From assembly GCA_025890175.1 (NCBI GenBank), contig JANPYM010000003.1, positions 352,026-416,025 of the forward strand: a stretch of 64,000 bases of DNA. The letters run 5' to 3'. Both the position numbers and the translations under genes were made by a program. A model generated the notes under the pieces. The model made no database searches, had not been told where the DNA came from, and saw nothing but the letters and a program-made list of their open reading frames with translations. This DNA is from Ciborinia camelliae (Eukaryota > Ascomycota > Leotiomycetes > Helotiales > Sclerotiniaceae). Positions 11,179-23,562 of the stretch are shown one piece after another. Position 1 is the first letter of the stretch. Each line of letters begins with the position of its first letter.

Positions 11179-12768
11179 CAAAGAGAGTTTTCATGTATTG
11201 CACTGTACTACTGCATCTAAATCAAATCATTAAATAAAATAAAATCATAAAATCATAAAATCAAGTTCTTGCAAATTTATATATATACCTATCTACCTAT
11301 CTATGTTGATTGGATTGAATTGGATTGGATTGGATTGAATGGGATTGGATTATGTGACTCTTCTTTTCACCTACTCACTCACTTGCCTACCCACTGTCCC
11401 TCGCTATCGCATTTGATTTTTCAATTCCATTATTTTGTAGATATTCATCCATTCATCCACCATCCATTTATTCATTCATTCATCCATTCATCCATTTATT
11501 CATCCATTCTACTATCTAATAGACAAACAAACTAGACAAACAAACTAGTCCAAATAGTCCAAATAGACCATCAATGCTGACGAGCGGAGTATTTCCATCC
11601 CCATCTCCATCTCCATTTCAACGCTATTCCTCCCCCTTGCCCACCTGCACCCTATCAGAAGAGATGTAAACCTTGGGCTCGCGGTATATGTATGTATGCA
11701 CCCTCCCAAAACGCCTCGTCATGTCATGTCATGTCATGTAATGTCCTATCATGTCATGTCCGATAATGCTATGTATGACCCAATTCAAACCATTCCGCCC
11801 ACCCCATCCATCCCATCCTAGCCATGCCATGCCATTCCACCCATCCCATCCCACCCCATCCCAACATCCCGATCCAAAACCAACGCCCAAAGATAAAATT
11901 GAAATATTCCTCGCAGATACCGATCCCACGCCCCACGCACCCTACGCACCCGCAATCTACAAATAAATCTGCCTCGCATCCTTGGGTAGACTTTCACTAG
12001 GACAATAGGGACATTTGAACCTGCCGCCCTTACTCAACCGCTGCAGACTCTCCTTGGCAATGACATGGCCACACGGCATCATCATGGGGGGATTCGTGAC
12101 ACTCGTTTGTTCCTTGCTGACGGGACAGACGAAGATGGGATGGAAGATCATGCTCCGGGGCAATGCGATTTCCACGGGGAGTTCCGTGTCCGTGGTCCAC
12201 TCGGTGCGTTTCTCCTTGACGATCGAGGCGAGTTTGATGAGGGTGGGGGAGGGCGATGGCCCCGGCGGTGGCGGCGAGGTAGAGGGGGGATTCGGCCGAG
12301 AGCCCGAGGCCCGAGCAGAATTCCCTCGTGAAGGAGTTGCCGACGTCGGTCCAGGAGGTCGACGTGTTGAACGTGAGGTTGTAGGGGGATTGTTGGAGGT
12401 TGGATTCGAATACCATGGCGGTGATGAGCTGTTGGATTTCGCGGAGGAAGCGGGTTTGGAATCGAGGGAAATTTATGCGTGCGTAGCGGAGGGCGCCTGG
12501 GAGGCTGTTGTTTTCATCGTCTGGAAGACCGTTGACGGTTGGGCCGAGAAACAACCATATGAATTGAAGTTTGCTGAGTTCGAATTCGAGATTACTACCC
12601 CTAGTTTCGAGGTCTTCGCTGTGCATTTGTGCCCATTCTATTGCTGGGTGAAGGTTTCGTTGTTTGAGTTGGTGTAATATATCATACATCTTCTTGAATT
12701 CACCTTGTAGCTTTTGTGCATCTTGAAATCCTGTTGGGTCGTTCAGGTCGCAAGTAGTAAAATTTAAC
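11145..12768. repeat. Second copy of the ~1.62-kb direct duplication
   Basis: Partner of 9515-11134. Unlike the first copy it continues without a break into the rest of RMD5, so this is the copy in true genomic context on its 5'-gene side. Confidence 0.9.
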
Positions 12769-13419
12769 CCTTTTTGCTCACGTATTGAATTGGTTCCCTT
12801 ACTCGAGCCATTGCTAAATGAATCTTGCCCTTCTTCGATGAATGTTGATGCTACTTCAAATTGTCCTTCGCGTAAGAGGTGCATGGCAATAGCTCGATTT
12901 ATGAGAGCGGGATAGGTTGCGAGGGCATCCATTTCGGTGAGTAATTGTTGTTTGGGAAGATTCTGAAGAGATAATGATCAGCTCAAGGCTATATGTATCA
13001 CCATAAGCATGCATCGCTCACCGAGTTCAAGGCCTTGCCATAGGTATTCTGGGCTTTGTAGATCTTTTTAAGATCATCATTAACTTTATCAAACCCATTC
13101 TTCAGTGGATTTTGAAGTTTGGCCAAAGTAATGGAAGCAGATTGAGGCTCTAAGAAGAATAACTGTTTAGCACTTCCATACGCTGCAGTTTGAGCTCCAC
13201 CGTGAAGGGGCCCCCAATAATGACGTCCAAAGCTTTCATGTCTTCATGTCCCCATGCTTCGCCGCTGGCTTGCTCTTTTGGGGGAAGGATATATGTACCT
13301 GTTACAATAGCTTCTCTTGCTCTTTCCAATTGCTGTATGATCTTATCCACATCCTCGATGCTTTGCCCAAAACCGGAGTCTTTTTGGAGCTTCATAAGCT
13401 CCTTCTCGAGGACATCCAT
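11957..13419 (-). CDS. RMD5: GID/CTLH ubiquitin ligase subunit Rmd5 (RMND5-like)
   Basis: RING-type subunit of the GID/CTLH E3 ligase, which in yeast marks gluconeogenic enzymes for degradation. Exons 13299-13419, 13022-13149 and 11957-12962 join in phase (introns 149 and 58 bp) to a 417-aa product once one surplus base is discounted. Order: N-terminal coiled region, LisH-like segment (about 90-125), CTLH (about 175-235), CRA, and a degenerate RING at the C-terminus ([24 protein letters not shown]) that lacks the full set of zinc ligands, as is usual for Rmd5. Oddity: a run of five Gs at about 12246-12250 shifts the frame between CRA and RING, while the duplicate copy has three. Four restores continuity, so a sequencing error is likelier than a mutation. 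Divergent from the STB6-like gene. Confidence 0.88.
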
Positions 13420-14492
13420 AGCTATTCACCCCGCTCTACTCGAGTCGGTAGTTTCTGGATGTAATGTATATTCGTAATTTCGCTGTTTCATATACCGGTG
13501 GACCGGATGAATATTGACGTTGATGCCGGCAGTGTAATATGTAGTATGTATGTATATGATAGTGGGAACGGTATATGTAAATTCAATAATGTACGCTGTT
13601 TTGTCAGTATCGCAGGTGTTAACCTATCGATTCTAGTCAAATTGTTGTAGAGTAACGATATGATATGGCATGTACTGGTATGGGACCATGGGTTGTGGTT
13701 TTGGCGGGTCTTTATCGGTACTTGAGTATGTAGGTAATATCTCTTGGGTGTTATTGGGTGTTGTTGGATGCTATTGGGTGCTATTAGAGTTACAGATACT
13801 CCCTAAACCCCGGAAAATGATGGATCTTTTAGGGTGTCTATGGGGGATCTTAACCCAATTATAGAAGGGACTTGGAGAGTTTTGACAGGTTCAAGGATGA
13901 TAAAAGCCCCTAAGAACGCCCCTCAAGGACCCTTGGTTCTCTTGTTTTCACCCAAAGGGTTTTTCTATTGGTAGCTGAATCATTTACAAGGTCACATGCA
14001 CGTGCACAATGCTGCTTGCTCATGCTCATGCTCATGCTCATGCTCATTCAATGCTCGATCTTTGAATGAATACGAGTACTGTACATACGTATAATACATA
14101 CAGTACATTACACTGTACCTAGCACACCTAGCACACCTAGCACAAAATCCAAAATTCCATTTACATTTACTTTCTCTTAATGCGATCCCAATGTTACATG
14201 ATTCAAAAAGATGGTCATCGGTTCTTGCCCTGGTCATTTGAAACATCCCATTGACGAAAATCCCTTATTACTTTTCTTTTCTCTTCTTCTCTTCTTCTCT
14301 TTAACTCAAAATCAAATGATGAAGAATTCATGACAAAAACGATGCAATCCATAAAGGTGTTTCCTTTATTACACATACATATCGACGTCACATATCACAG
14401 ACCCCGGTTGCCCCAGCACAGCGCAGAGCCTAGTGAATAAGGAAAAGGTACAAGTGCAGTGATAATAAGGACAGAGGCAAAAAAGAAATAAT
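13420..14492. promoter_or_regulatory. Divergent intergenic region between RMD5 and the STB6-like gene
   Basis: About 1.07 kb between two start codons pointing away from each other, so it must hold both promoters. It contains TTGGGTGTTATT-type repeats (13740-13790), GCTCAT repeats (about 14020-14047), CACCTAG repeats (14120-14140) and a CT-rich stretch (14270-14300). No gene seen. Confidence 0.5.
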
Positions 14493-17299
14493 ATGTCTTC
14501 ACGATTTCCTATTCCTCATGCATATGATCACAATATGAATAGAGATGATCTTTTAACCATTTCGAGGACGACTACCGGTGCTCATTCTTACAAAAGTGGT
14601 TCAACCTCTCACGCAAAACAAAATGGCAATGGCAATGGCAATGTCATTAGCAATAGCACCACGGGTACACCAAATGCCACCAAATCAGATCATGCGAGAC
14701 AACCTTATGTATTCGCAGATCCAGTTGCTTTTAGGCATGAGAAAACTTCACCATTCAACTTAGGAATCGTCACTAATCTATGGGCTGTAACAGATATTTA
14801 GAAGAGGACAACGCCACAGGAGTTATAGAACGTCACGGAGAACTTAAAGGTTACGAAGTTTATCTGGTCGAGCAATGGGCATGTTCAAGGGTACATCCTA
14901 CTTTTGTTATTACGACTTATACTGGCGACGACAGTCATAAAATTCAAGTGGGAGTACTGGGGATCCCTGCGGATAAGGAGACATGGAATCCAAGACTTCG
15001 AGTATACTTCAACGCCATCTCTCAGTATCATGCCAGACCTAAGGACACACCACTGGGCAGATTGATGGTTACGAATTTGAGCAGCTTTCCCTCTGGTTTA
15101 AATGTTATTCCAGTACCGAATGGAGACGTGAGGAAACATAGGGAGGATTTTATTGTGAATGAGAACCTGAAGAGGTTAGGATGTTCTGGACGATCCGGCA
15201 TGAGTCTCCAAGCTCCCGCAGCTGCTACACAAGCCAAATTCTTTCAATTATACAGAACGAGCGATCGAATCCCTCTCTATGGTGCGGTCATTGAACTAGT
15301 GAAGCTTTGTCAAGTTGCATTGATGATTTTCGGAAAGTTGGAACAGGAATACGCCGATGGTTGTCTTTGCGACGTTACGGAGCGAGCAATAACTGATTGG
15401 TGGACTGAGATTGGATCCGAATCCTATAATATCGAACCATCCGATGGCATTCTTGGTCCTACTACTGTGGCAGCACTCCTAGGGTTGCTCATGGGTGCTA
15501 GAAATCGACTCAATTACTACGGAGCCCCGGTGGCTAAGGACGCATTTGATGTTGTTAGTCTTAAGCGTGGTATAGCTTATTTTCAAAAGTCCCAGAAGAT
15601 GGAGCGCACCAGGAGGCTGGATAGACACACTCTACGACGTTTACATCAAGTTACTGCGAAAGGTGCTGCAGGAGATGGCTGGGCAGTTCCAAAAGCGGTC
15701 AAATCCACCCTTGCAGAAGTTAGTGGGAAGAGCGGTGAAATGGTTATGGGAATGGTTGGTCGTGATAAATCTGGAATTGCCGACATCGAGACATGGGATT
15801 TAGAGCGCTTCATAAGTCTGGTACACGGAGCAAGATCAAAATGGCTGTGGTATGGAAAATCAAGACGGACAGGTGCCGATGATCATGGTAAATCAGAGCC
15901 CGCGGCGGCCCATATGTCTTTCACGAGGGACGATCATGGCGGGTACATGTGGTCTCACAACAGAGCTGATACAATGCCTCCAGATGATGATGCAGATATC
16001 CGCAAAAAGGAACTCTCCGATGACATATATTCTGCTCTGCCACCAGGATCGACAGCGAGTATCTTGGAAAATTCTAACGACCGAGAAACTCAACTTCATA
16101 AAGCTGTGTTTAAAAAAGCTACTGGTAAGATGAGTGAAGCCAAACAAGGCTTTGGGCGGATCAAGGATGCCGTTGGCCTCCGTGGCCATGCCAGTAAACA
16201 TTCGAAAGACGAAATTCGTTACTGCGATGAGAACGGTGATTTCTTTAACCCGGGAGATCTTTCTGCAACACCTTATGGGCTGGGCACACCATCTAGGCCC
16301 ACAATGAATAGGGCATTTAGTTGGAAAACCAAACCGGGGGAATACGAAAATGGGTTTCCCGCTCCAAAAGATGTCATCACCGGATTAGCGCAAGCTGGGC
16401 CGCGTGAAAGTGATAGCGAATCGCCTCCTGATAATTCCAAGATAAGCTTACCAGGTCCCAACGCAGCTCTAAGCGCTTTACAATTGGAGGAAAGGAAGGC
16501 CGCAGAAGCCGAAGAACAATGGCAGGCACAGGCGCAAGAGATTCGTCGTCAACTTGTGGCAAAGGAACCTTCTATTTCAGGCTCTATTTGCGGCGAGGGT
16601 GATCTAGAAGGTCCAGTTCTAGAGGCAGAACGTAGTAAATTTGTGGCAATACTTCATCGTCGGCATAGTATTGCCGATGCATCTCACATGAGGAGACCTC
16701 GCTGCGAAGACCAATTACAGCGTCATGTGTCTTTCAGTGATGCCGAAGACGCTGTTCTGACCTGGGAGCCTGTTGATACTATTGACAAGTTTGCCGAATC
16801 AAATGATTGGCTGGCATTACAAAATCAAAAATTACTCAACGAAGATTATCGACGAATATACGAGAAGATATTGGATCTTCAAAACAATTTGTGTCCATGG
16901 GTGGAAAGAAGAATCGACGGTATCAACGCTTTAGATGATCACGCTGCTCTGGATCAAGAGAGGTTTCAAGAACTACACATGCAACTGAGCGAAGAATACC
17001 AAGAACTAAGGGATAGCACACAGGATCTCCTTGGCGAGGAACGATCGCATGTCACAGAAGCTCTCAAGGATATTGAAGTCCTTGGAGCCAAACTTGAATA
17101 TGAGCTCAATTCTCTTGTGTCGAAAGTACAGGATGTAGAGGATGGCGTATCTCAATTTGAAAGACAGGTAGATGACTTGGAAACACGAGCAGATGAGCTA
17201 GAAGATATTTTTAGAAAGGAAAGTTGGGCTCATTGGATTGTTCGTTCTATTACGGGGATCGGCACTGGTCCAAATATTGTGGCATCGAGGAGTCCTTGA
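14493..17299 (+). CDS. STB6-like (SIN3-binding) N-terminal domain protein
   Basis: Fungal protein with the domain named after yeast Stb6/Stb2, which were found as Sin3-binding proteins; biochemical role unclear. Two exons, 14493-14734 and 14794-17299, give 915 aa. The conserved domain starts right after the intron (RYLEEDN, EQWACSRVHPTFVITTYTG) and runs to about residue 450, with landmarks YRTSDRIPLY, CDVTERAI and KRGIAYFQKSQKMERTRR. The middle is disordered and the C-terminus (about 690-880) is coiled coil. The intron (14735-14793) starts with GC, not GT, after AG and ends in AACAG with branch site CTAAT. Only this splice removes the in-frame stop and restores the conserved VAFRYLEE junction. 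Start is the first ATG. Confidence 0.85.
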
Positions 17300-17629
17300 T
17301 TGATATTACCTATTCGATAGCAGGCGTTTTGGGAATACCCGTCAAGCATTTAGATTATTTGAGCATGATAGATAGTATGGATTGGAGTTTTAGGATTTTG
17401 GGTGCAGTGGACATGAACGCCATTTTGTTGTCCTTATACCACATTATAATGTACAATATTAACAGAAATGAGTCTATCCTCACCCATAACTGTTCTTCAT
17501 ATCCTCGATGTATTCCAGGTAATTCCTTTTATGTCTTCTCGTCATCATTTCATCTCTGCATCGTGGATATCACAATGTACCAATAATACAACTTCTCTCC
17601 AAAGCTTCCTTTCCTAGATATCATCCCAT
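17300..17629. other. Convergent 3' region between the STB6-like gene and TIM10
   Basis: 330 bp between two convergent stop codons. No repeat or gene seen; presumably both 3' UTRs and poly(A) sites. Confidence 0.5.
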
Positions 17630-18152
17630 TTACATTCCAAACCCACCGCCTCCAAATCCACCTCCACCGGCTCCCTTGGCTGCTGCCTCTGCTTGTAATA
17701 ACTCCGAAATCTTCATCTGTACGTCGAAAAACTTGGCTGCGCATCGATCAATGCAAACACCCTCGCCTTTGTTGAGTTCGCCCTCGCGGTATTCTTTAGG
17801 AATGCACTTCTTGATGCAGGATCGAGTCAGTCTGTGAAAGTATATTAGCGTAAGAAGATTATATTGAGCGATTGTTAGTTTCATGGGTAATAACGCTCCG
17901 TTGGCCCTCCGGGGGCCACTGCCGTGGAGGCAGAATATTGTGAAGAGGAATATATCTTCAACATTTCAAGCGCAGCGAGCTACGAGGGGGGTAGGAGTTT
18001 TCCCATATGAAAATATATCAATCTACTCTTTCGAGTGCATATACGAAAACATACTTGTTGAACATATCAGTGATAAGATCCATCTCTTGCTCAGCAGCAG
18101 CAATCTTCTCTTGCGAGGATGGCTGAGGACGACCCATTCCGAACATCGACAT
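17630..18152 (-). CDS. TIM10: Mitochondrial small Tim chaperone Tim10
   Basis: Intermembrane-space chaperone that, with Tim9, escorts hydrophobic precursors to the TIM22 complex. Exons 18055-18152 and 17630-17831 join in phase across a 223-bp intron to give 99 aa. The twin CX3C motif is intact (CIKKC and CIDRC, 15 residues between), in the setting [14 protein letters not shown] and [17 protein letters not shown]. The C-terminus is a glycine-rich tail ([12 protein letters not shown]). No cleavable presequence, as expected for MIA40-imported proteins. Its start codon faces the mitochondrial lysyl-tRNA synthetase gene 513 bp away. Confidence 0.95.
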
Positions 18153-18665
18153 GATTGCGGTGTTTTTATGGTGCGACGTTGGAAGTTAAGTGATTCGTAT
18201 TGGAGACGTATGGTATCGAATATACTTTGTGCTTGCTTCTTTTTGTTCGATACCCTCCATCCAAGATTTGGATGAACTTTGAATGGAAGCTTCACTAGCG
18301 TCGGCAAAACATTGTTCCGAAAATAAAATATTTTTTGAAGATAAAAGTCGAAGTTGAGCTTCCAGTCGTCATTTAATTTCTTCGTCAACAATAACACTCT
18401 CATACCAACAATTGGTCTTGGAGAGTGTGATAGTTAATTGGTATGTATATTATTTTTCTTTTTTACTTCATTGCCCCATCTTCCCATGAGTTTATATGAT
18501 GATTTCCATATAACATTAGAACCGTTGCGACTGACACCCTTCTTCGGGAGAGTGGTTGATCTCACATCGATCCGTTGTCTGAAAACTCAATACTTTCATC
18601 TTCATTTTGATCTCACGTATCTTATCATTGAACTGAAGCTAATTGAAATGTGTTAAGAATATAGG
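18153..18665. promoter_or_regulatory. Bidirectional promoter region between TIM10 and mitochondrial LysRS genes
   Basis: The 512 bp between two divergent start codons, both for mitochondrial proteins, must hold both promoters. A short CT-rich segment (about 18450-18485) precedes the LysRS gene. I could not recognise a specific transcription-factor site with confidence. Confidence 0.5.
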
Positions 18666-20580
18666 ATGAGTTCTCTTACCGGTCTACGGTTTCTTAGACC
18701 ATACCTTTATCATGATATCCTTCCGGTAAAACCAGCTGCATATGCACGACTTTTCTCTACACATTACTGTTTACGCGACAAGAGGTCGAAAGCACCATCT
18801 TGCGAGACAGAAGTAGGACATATAACCAGCAGAACCAAATCGTCGAAGGAAAGGGAAGAAAGGGCTAAAGGTCAAGATCATTCTGGTAGTAGGATAGAAA
18901 AACTTCAAAATGCTGGCGCTTTACATTACCCAAGAATTAAAAAGTCTGGTAAAATTGTTTCGGTGAAAAGTTGTCTTGAGACTTGTGCGGCATTGCCATG
19001 TGGAGATAGTCATGAAGCCAATCTTCTCACACTGCATGGTAAGAAGTATCTTCAGCAGAGGATGAATAGAGATTGAGGTTGATGTTTGTATAGGTAGAGT
19101 TGAAAGTGTACGAAAGTCTGGCTCAAAGCTTGTCTTCATGAATTTGATAGAAGATGGTTATAAAATTCAATTAGAAGCCGAATCTGGATTGATTTCCAAA
19201 AGCCCTGTGCACACACCGATTCCGTTTGAGAATATAAGCAAACTCATGCAACGTGGAGATATCATTTGTGAGTGAAGATTTGGTGCATTCATTTCATTCA
19301 TTATCTTATTTGATGTGACTCTGACATGTAATATAGCTGCAACTGGTTACCCAATTCATAAAGCCAATGGTTCAGCTACTCTCAAGTTGATACAATTACC
19401 ACAAATTTTGACACCAGGTCTGGCACCGGTACCCAAAGTATTAGAGGATCCGGAAACTCGTATTCGAAATCGTCATCTTGATCTTCTTGTCAACAATAAT
19501 GTTGCTGCTACTCTACGACTTCGTGCTAAAATCACACAACATATCCGTGATTTTCTAGTCAAGGATGATTTCCTCGAATTTCAAACTCCAATCCTGGCCG
19601 ACAAGGCTTCAGGTGCCATGGCCCAACCATTCAAAACAAACGCAACCGAATTTCCCGAAAAGGAATTAACTCTTAGAATCGCTCCTGAGCTATGGTTGAA
19701 ACGCTTGGTTATCGGTGGTTTAGATCGAGTTTTCGAAATCGGCCCTGCATTCAGAAATGAAGGTCTTGATGCTACACACAATCCGGAATTCACAACTTGT
19801 GAATTCTACAAAGCATATGCCGACCTCGAGGATCTCATTTCCATGACCGAGGAGTTAATCTCGGGTCTTGTACATCTCGTCGATAACTTACGAGACGAAT
19901 TCCAACCCGTAAGATATATGCCTTTTACCGAACTTCCACGATTCGACGAAAGTATATACGCCAGACCCTTCAAACGAATCGAATTTATCCCCGCAATCGA
20001 GACGGCACTGGGTGAAAGGTTACCCGATCTCCAAAAAGAGAATGCTCGAGAAGAAGTCCTCTCACTCTTCACAAAACATACTCTCGAGGTCCCCGAAAAT
20101 CCAACCCTCCCCCGTCTCCTCGATGAACTCGCATCCCTCTACATCGAACCGCACTGCTCCTCCCCCACCTTCATCATGCACCACCCCTCCTGCATGGCGC
20201 CGCTCTCCAAATCGTTCCTCGACGCGCACACGCAGCAACTCGTGTCGGCGCGCGTCGAGCTCTTCATCCAGCACCAGGAAATCGCCAACATGTACGAGGA
20301 GGAAAACTCCCCCTTTGACCAACGCCGCAAGTTGGAAGAACAGCTGCGCTTCAAGGATGTCGAGAATCCTGTGACCAAGGTCGATGAGGGCTATGTTCAG
20401 GCGCTGGAGGTCGGGTTGCCGCCTACCGGCGGCTGGGGCTGTGGCGTCGATCGCTTGGTCATGTGGTTGGGTGGCGCGAAGAGGATTAGTGATGTGTTGC
20501 CGTTTGGCAATTTGAGGAATGTGGTTAATTTGGGGGCGGTGGATAGGAAGGTTGAGGGAGAGGGAGAAGGAGAGGATTAG
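18666..20580 (+). CDS. MSK1: Mitochondrial lysyl-tRNA synthetase (class II)
   Basis: Charges mitochondrial tRNA-Lys with lysine using ATP. Exons 18666-19038, 19094-19267 and 19337-20580 join in phase (introns 55 and 69 bp) to 596 aa. The N-terminus is basic and serine/arginine-rich with AYARLFST, a typical matrix presequence end. An OB-fold anticodon-binding region spans about 100-215. The class II catalytic core follows: motif 2 around FEIGPAFRNEGLDATHNPEF and motif 3 near the C-terminus (GWGCGVDRLVMW). Length and presequence favour the mitochondrial rather than the cytosolic enzyme. A Glu/Gly tail ends the protein. Divergent neighbour is TIM10. Confidence 0.93.
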
Positions 20581-23562
20581 ATTCTGGAGAGGGGGGAGGG
20601 GGAGGGGATAGAGATCGAATGGATTCAATCAATAAAGAGGATTTCTGGGAAAGTGAAGAGGATCCGAACTCCTAGAGCTGCTTCGGGGAATGGTTTTATA
20701 TTATATTATACTCTAGCCTATATAGGTATTCCGACAGTTCAACTTAAATTACTTCTCTCTCTACTCATCCCCCGCAAATTTCTCCCCCCCTTCTTCTTCT
20801 TCTTCTTCTTCTTCTTCTTCTTCTTCTTCTTCCCCCTCCTCCCTCCCCCAAATCTAAACCCCACAACTTCTTTGAGAGAGAAAAGGTCATGAAGAAAATC
20901 AAATACAAATATAAACACAAATACAAATACAAATACAAATACAAATACAAATACAAATACAAATACAAATACAAATACAAATACAAATACAAATACAAAT
21001 ACAAATACAAATACAAATACAAATACAAATACAAATACAAATACAAATACAAATACAAATACAAATACAAATACAAATGCAAATACAAATGCAAATACAA
21101 ATACAAATACAAATACAAATACAAATACAAATACAAATACAAATACAAATACAAATACAAATACAAATACAAATACAAATACAAATACAAATACAAATAC
21201 AAATACAAATACAAATACAAATACAAATACAAATACAAATACAAATACAAATACAAATACAAATACAGAAATCGCGAGGCCGGACTTAGACCGAGGCCGT
21301 GGTATACCTCCCTACCTCCCTCCCTCCCTCCCTACCTCTCTAGCTATATCGAATTTGGATTTGTGAGTCTAGTGGCCACTGGCCCCTCCCCCCTTTTTTT
21401 TTCCTTTCTCGAGCTTTTCTGGTTGGTTTGTTTGTTTGTTTGTTTGTTTGTTTGTATTGTTTTTGTTTTGGGGGATTTGGATTGGGTGGGTGATTTGAGG
21501 TGAGGGATTTGGGTGGGGGGGATTGGGGTTGGGTGGGTGATTTGGGTGGTATTTGTATAGGATGGTGCAGAGAGGGGGAGGGTAGATGGGGGGGAGAGGG
21601 AGAGGGGGGAGAGGGGGGAGGAGAGAGGGGGAGGGGAGAGGGGGGAGAGAGGGGGGAGAGAGAGATGAACGCAAACCAACCAACCAACCATATCCTTGAG
21701 AATCATTTTCATTAAGATATATATGTAGATATGTATATATACGCTGTAAACATAAAACCAGACTTTAAGGGATATCAAGAGTCGGGAGACAGGAGACAGG
21801 AGACAGGAGTTGAAAGTTAGGAGTTAGGTCACGAATAATGTATTAATGTGTTGAGCCTTGGCTTTAACGCGGTTCGTGTTCGCGCTTGAAAACCTTGTTA
21901 GATGGGTTTGTGGATATTATATGGTTGAGAGAGGGATAGAGAGAGAGAGAGGGGGGGGGGGCAACCTTTTCGTCTTGAGAAAATTGTTTTTTTGTTTTCC
22001 TCTTCTTCTTTTCTCTTCTTCTCTCCTCTTTTTATCCTTCATCTCTTTATTATCTTAAATTTCCCTTCCCTCTTTCCCAATTTACATGCATACACACAGA
22101 CTCGAGCTGTAGTTTGCATTTCGGATATATATACTCGTCTCATACATATATATATACATGCATACAAATCACTCACTCACTCACTCACTCAAGAATAAAA
22201 GACTCGGAGAAAATACAGTTTAAGGCGATGCGTTTTCTAGATCGAATCTCGGTTATTTATATGTGTAAAATGTGAAGTGTGAAGTGTGTTTTTAGATGTG
22301 GTGTGGTGTGGTGTGAGAAGGTAAATTGAGATGAGAGAAAGAGGAGAGAGGTCTTAGGTGGTTTGGTTTGGCTTTGAAGGGGAGTATTGGGGCGTATTGG
22401 GGATGGGAGGAATGGGAGGAGGTATTGGGGTTGGATTTTGGGGAGTTGGTTGGTTGGTTTGTGTGGTTTATGTGGGTGTTTTGGGGGATGCCAAATCGGA
22501 TCAGGATCACTTATGTTGTCCCAGTCCTCGGGAATGTGATATCCCAATATATGGGGACGAACGAAACTAGGTACTTAACCAGCTATCACAGAAGCTACTG
22601 CAGTAGGAATTGTCCAAACGTAGGAGTAGATCAGTGAAGTATTATGCATGGTGTATGATGTATGGTTCAAAGTTCATGAGATATATAGAATGCTGGATTT
22701 TCGAAGGGATTGTAGTCAAAACTTTGGGGTTTTTTGCGGTTCATATCCAGGTGTTGTAGGAAGGAGGGAGGCATCGGATCGTGGGATCTGTTCATATTCA
22801 CATCTTACGGATTGAGATGGAAATTTCTGAACATCATAGGTTTTCAGTGTTTGTATTGGGCTTTAGATAGATTGGAGTCGAAATGCATCTCATCTCCCAT
22901 CTAGTCAATTTGTTCTGCTCTGCTGTGCCTGTTGATATTCAATGTAGGTACCTAGGTATGAGAATTCTTAATTTGAATGTTGGCTTCGAGTAGAAGTACC
23001 CCTATGATGTCGAGCCGAAATCGGGCATTCTGCCATCTCCTTCACCGTCTCTAGACACAACTTAACTTTGGGTGCCAGGTGCGTTCGGATCGATTTTCAG
23101 AAATATTTGAAATAAACAAAGGCAAAAGGCATAATTCATACACTACTACTTAGGTATGCTAACCTAGGTAAAGTCCTAAAGGTATAGTGAAGTATGGAAT
23201 CTGAGTAATGAATCATGACGTTGTTATTAACCCGTCTCAAATTTCTGCTGGAGTTTGCCTACCCCCTTACAACCGATGCGGATGTAAGACTTACTGCAAG
23301 GTCGGGAGTTTTATATTATGAAGGAATGGTTCATTAAAATAACTAACTAAATGGGAGTTTTATACCGCCACAATATGGATACGATTATGGAAGCTGTGAA
23401 TGATCCCTCCTTCCTCCAGAGTACGTATAGCATATTTGCATATTTAATGAGTAAATTCTCAGTTCTTTTGGACATATTCTCATAAGATACATATTCTATA
23501 ACTTTTCAAACCAAATACGATTTACCCATCAGATTAGATCTCGTCTCCTTACCATAAGCATC
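20581..23562. other. 3-kb repeat-rich intergenic region
   Basis: Holds a TTC run (about 20791-20832), the 366-bp AAATAC array (20901-21266), CTCC repeats (21308-21335), a TTTG run (about 21424-21455), a G/GA-rich stretch (about 21500-21665), GAGACAG repeats (21787-21806) and (AC)TCACTC repeats (22170-22190). From 22600 to 23500 the DNA is ordinary, with TACCTAGGTA-like motifs at about 22948 and 23152. No gene recognised. Confidence 0.6.
20901..21266. repeat. (AAATAC)n hexanucleotide microsatellite, ~61 units
   Basis: Near-perfect hexamer array with a few variant units at its left edge (ATATAAACAC) and two AAATGC units near 21076-21092. The unit contains no stop codon in any of the six frames, so long Lys-Tyr, Ile-Gln, Leu-Tyr etc. 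frames appear on both strands; none is likely to be a gene. Confidence 0.97.

Noticed and set aside
12015..12677. 220-codon plus-strand frame over RMD5
   Set aside because: Antisense shadow of the RMD5 coding exon; the minus strand has the conserved CTLH and RING-like motifs.
9515..12768. Genuine tandem gene duplication of RMD5
   Set aside because: Copy 1 is cut exactly at an N gap, copies are otherwise identical, and both have opposite homopolymer errors at the same site.
20765..21503. Lys-Tyr, Ile-Gln and Leu-Tyr repeat proteins on both strands
   Set aside because: Pure consequence of the stop-free AAATAC hexamer array.
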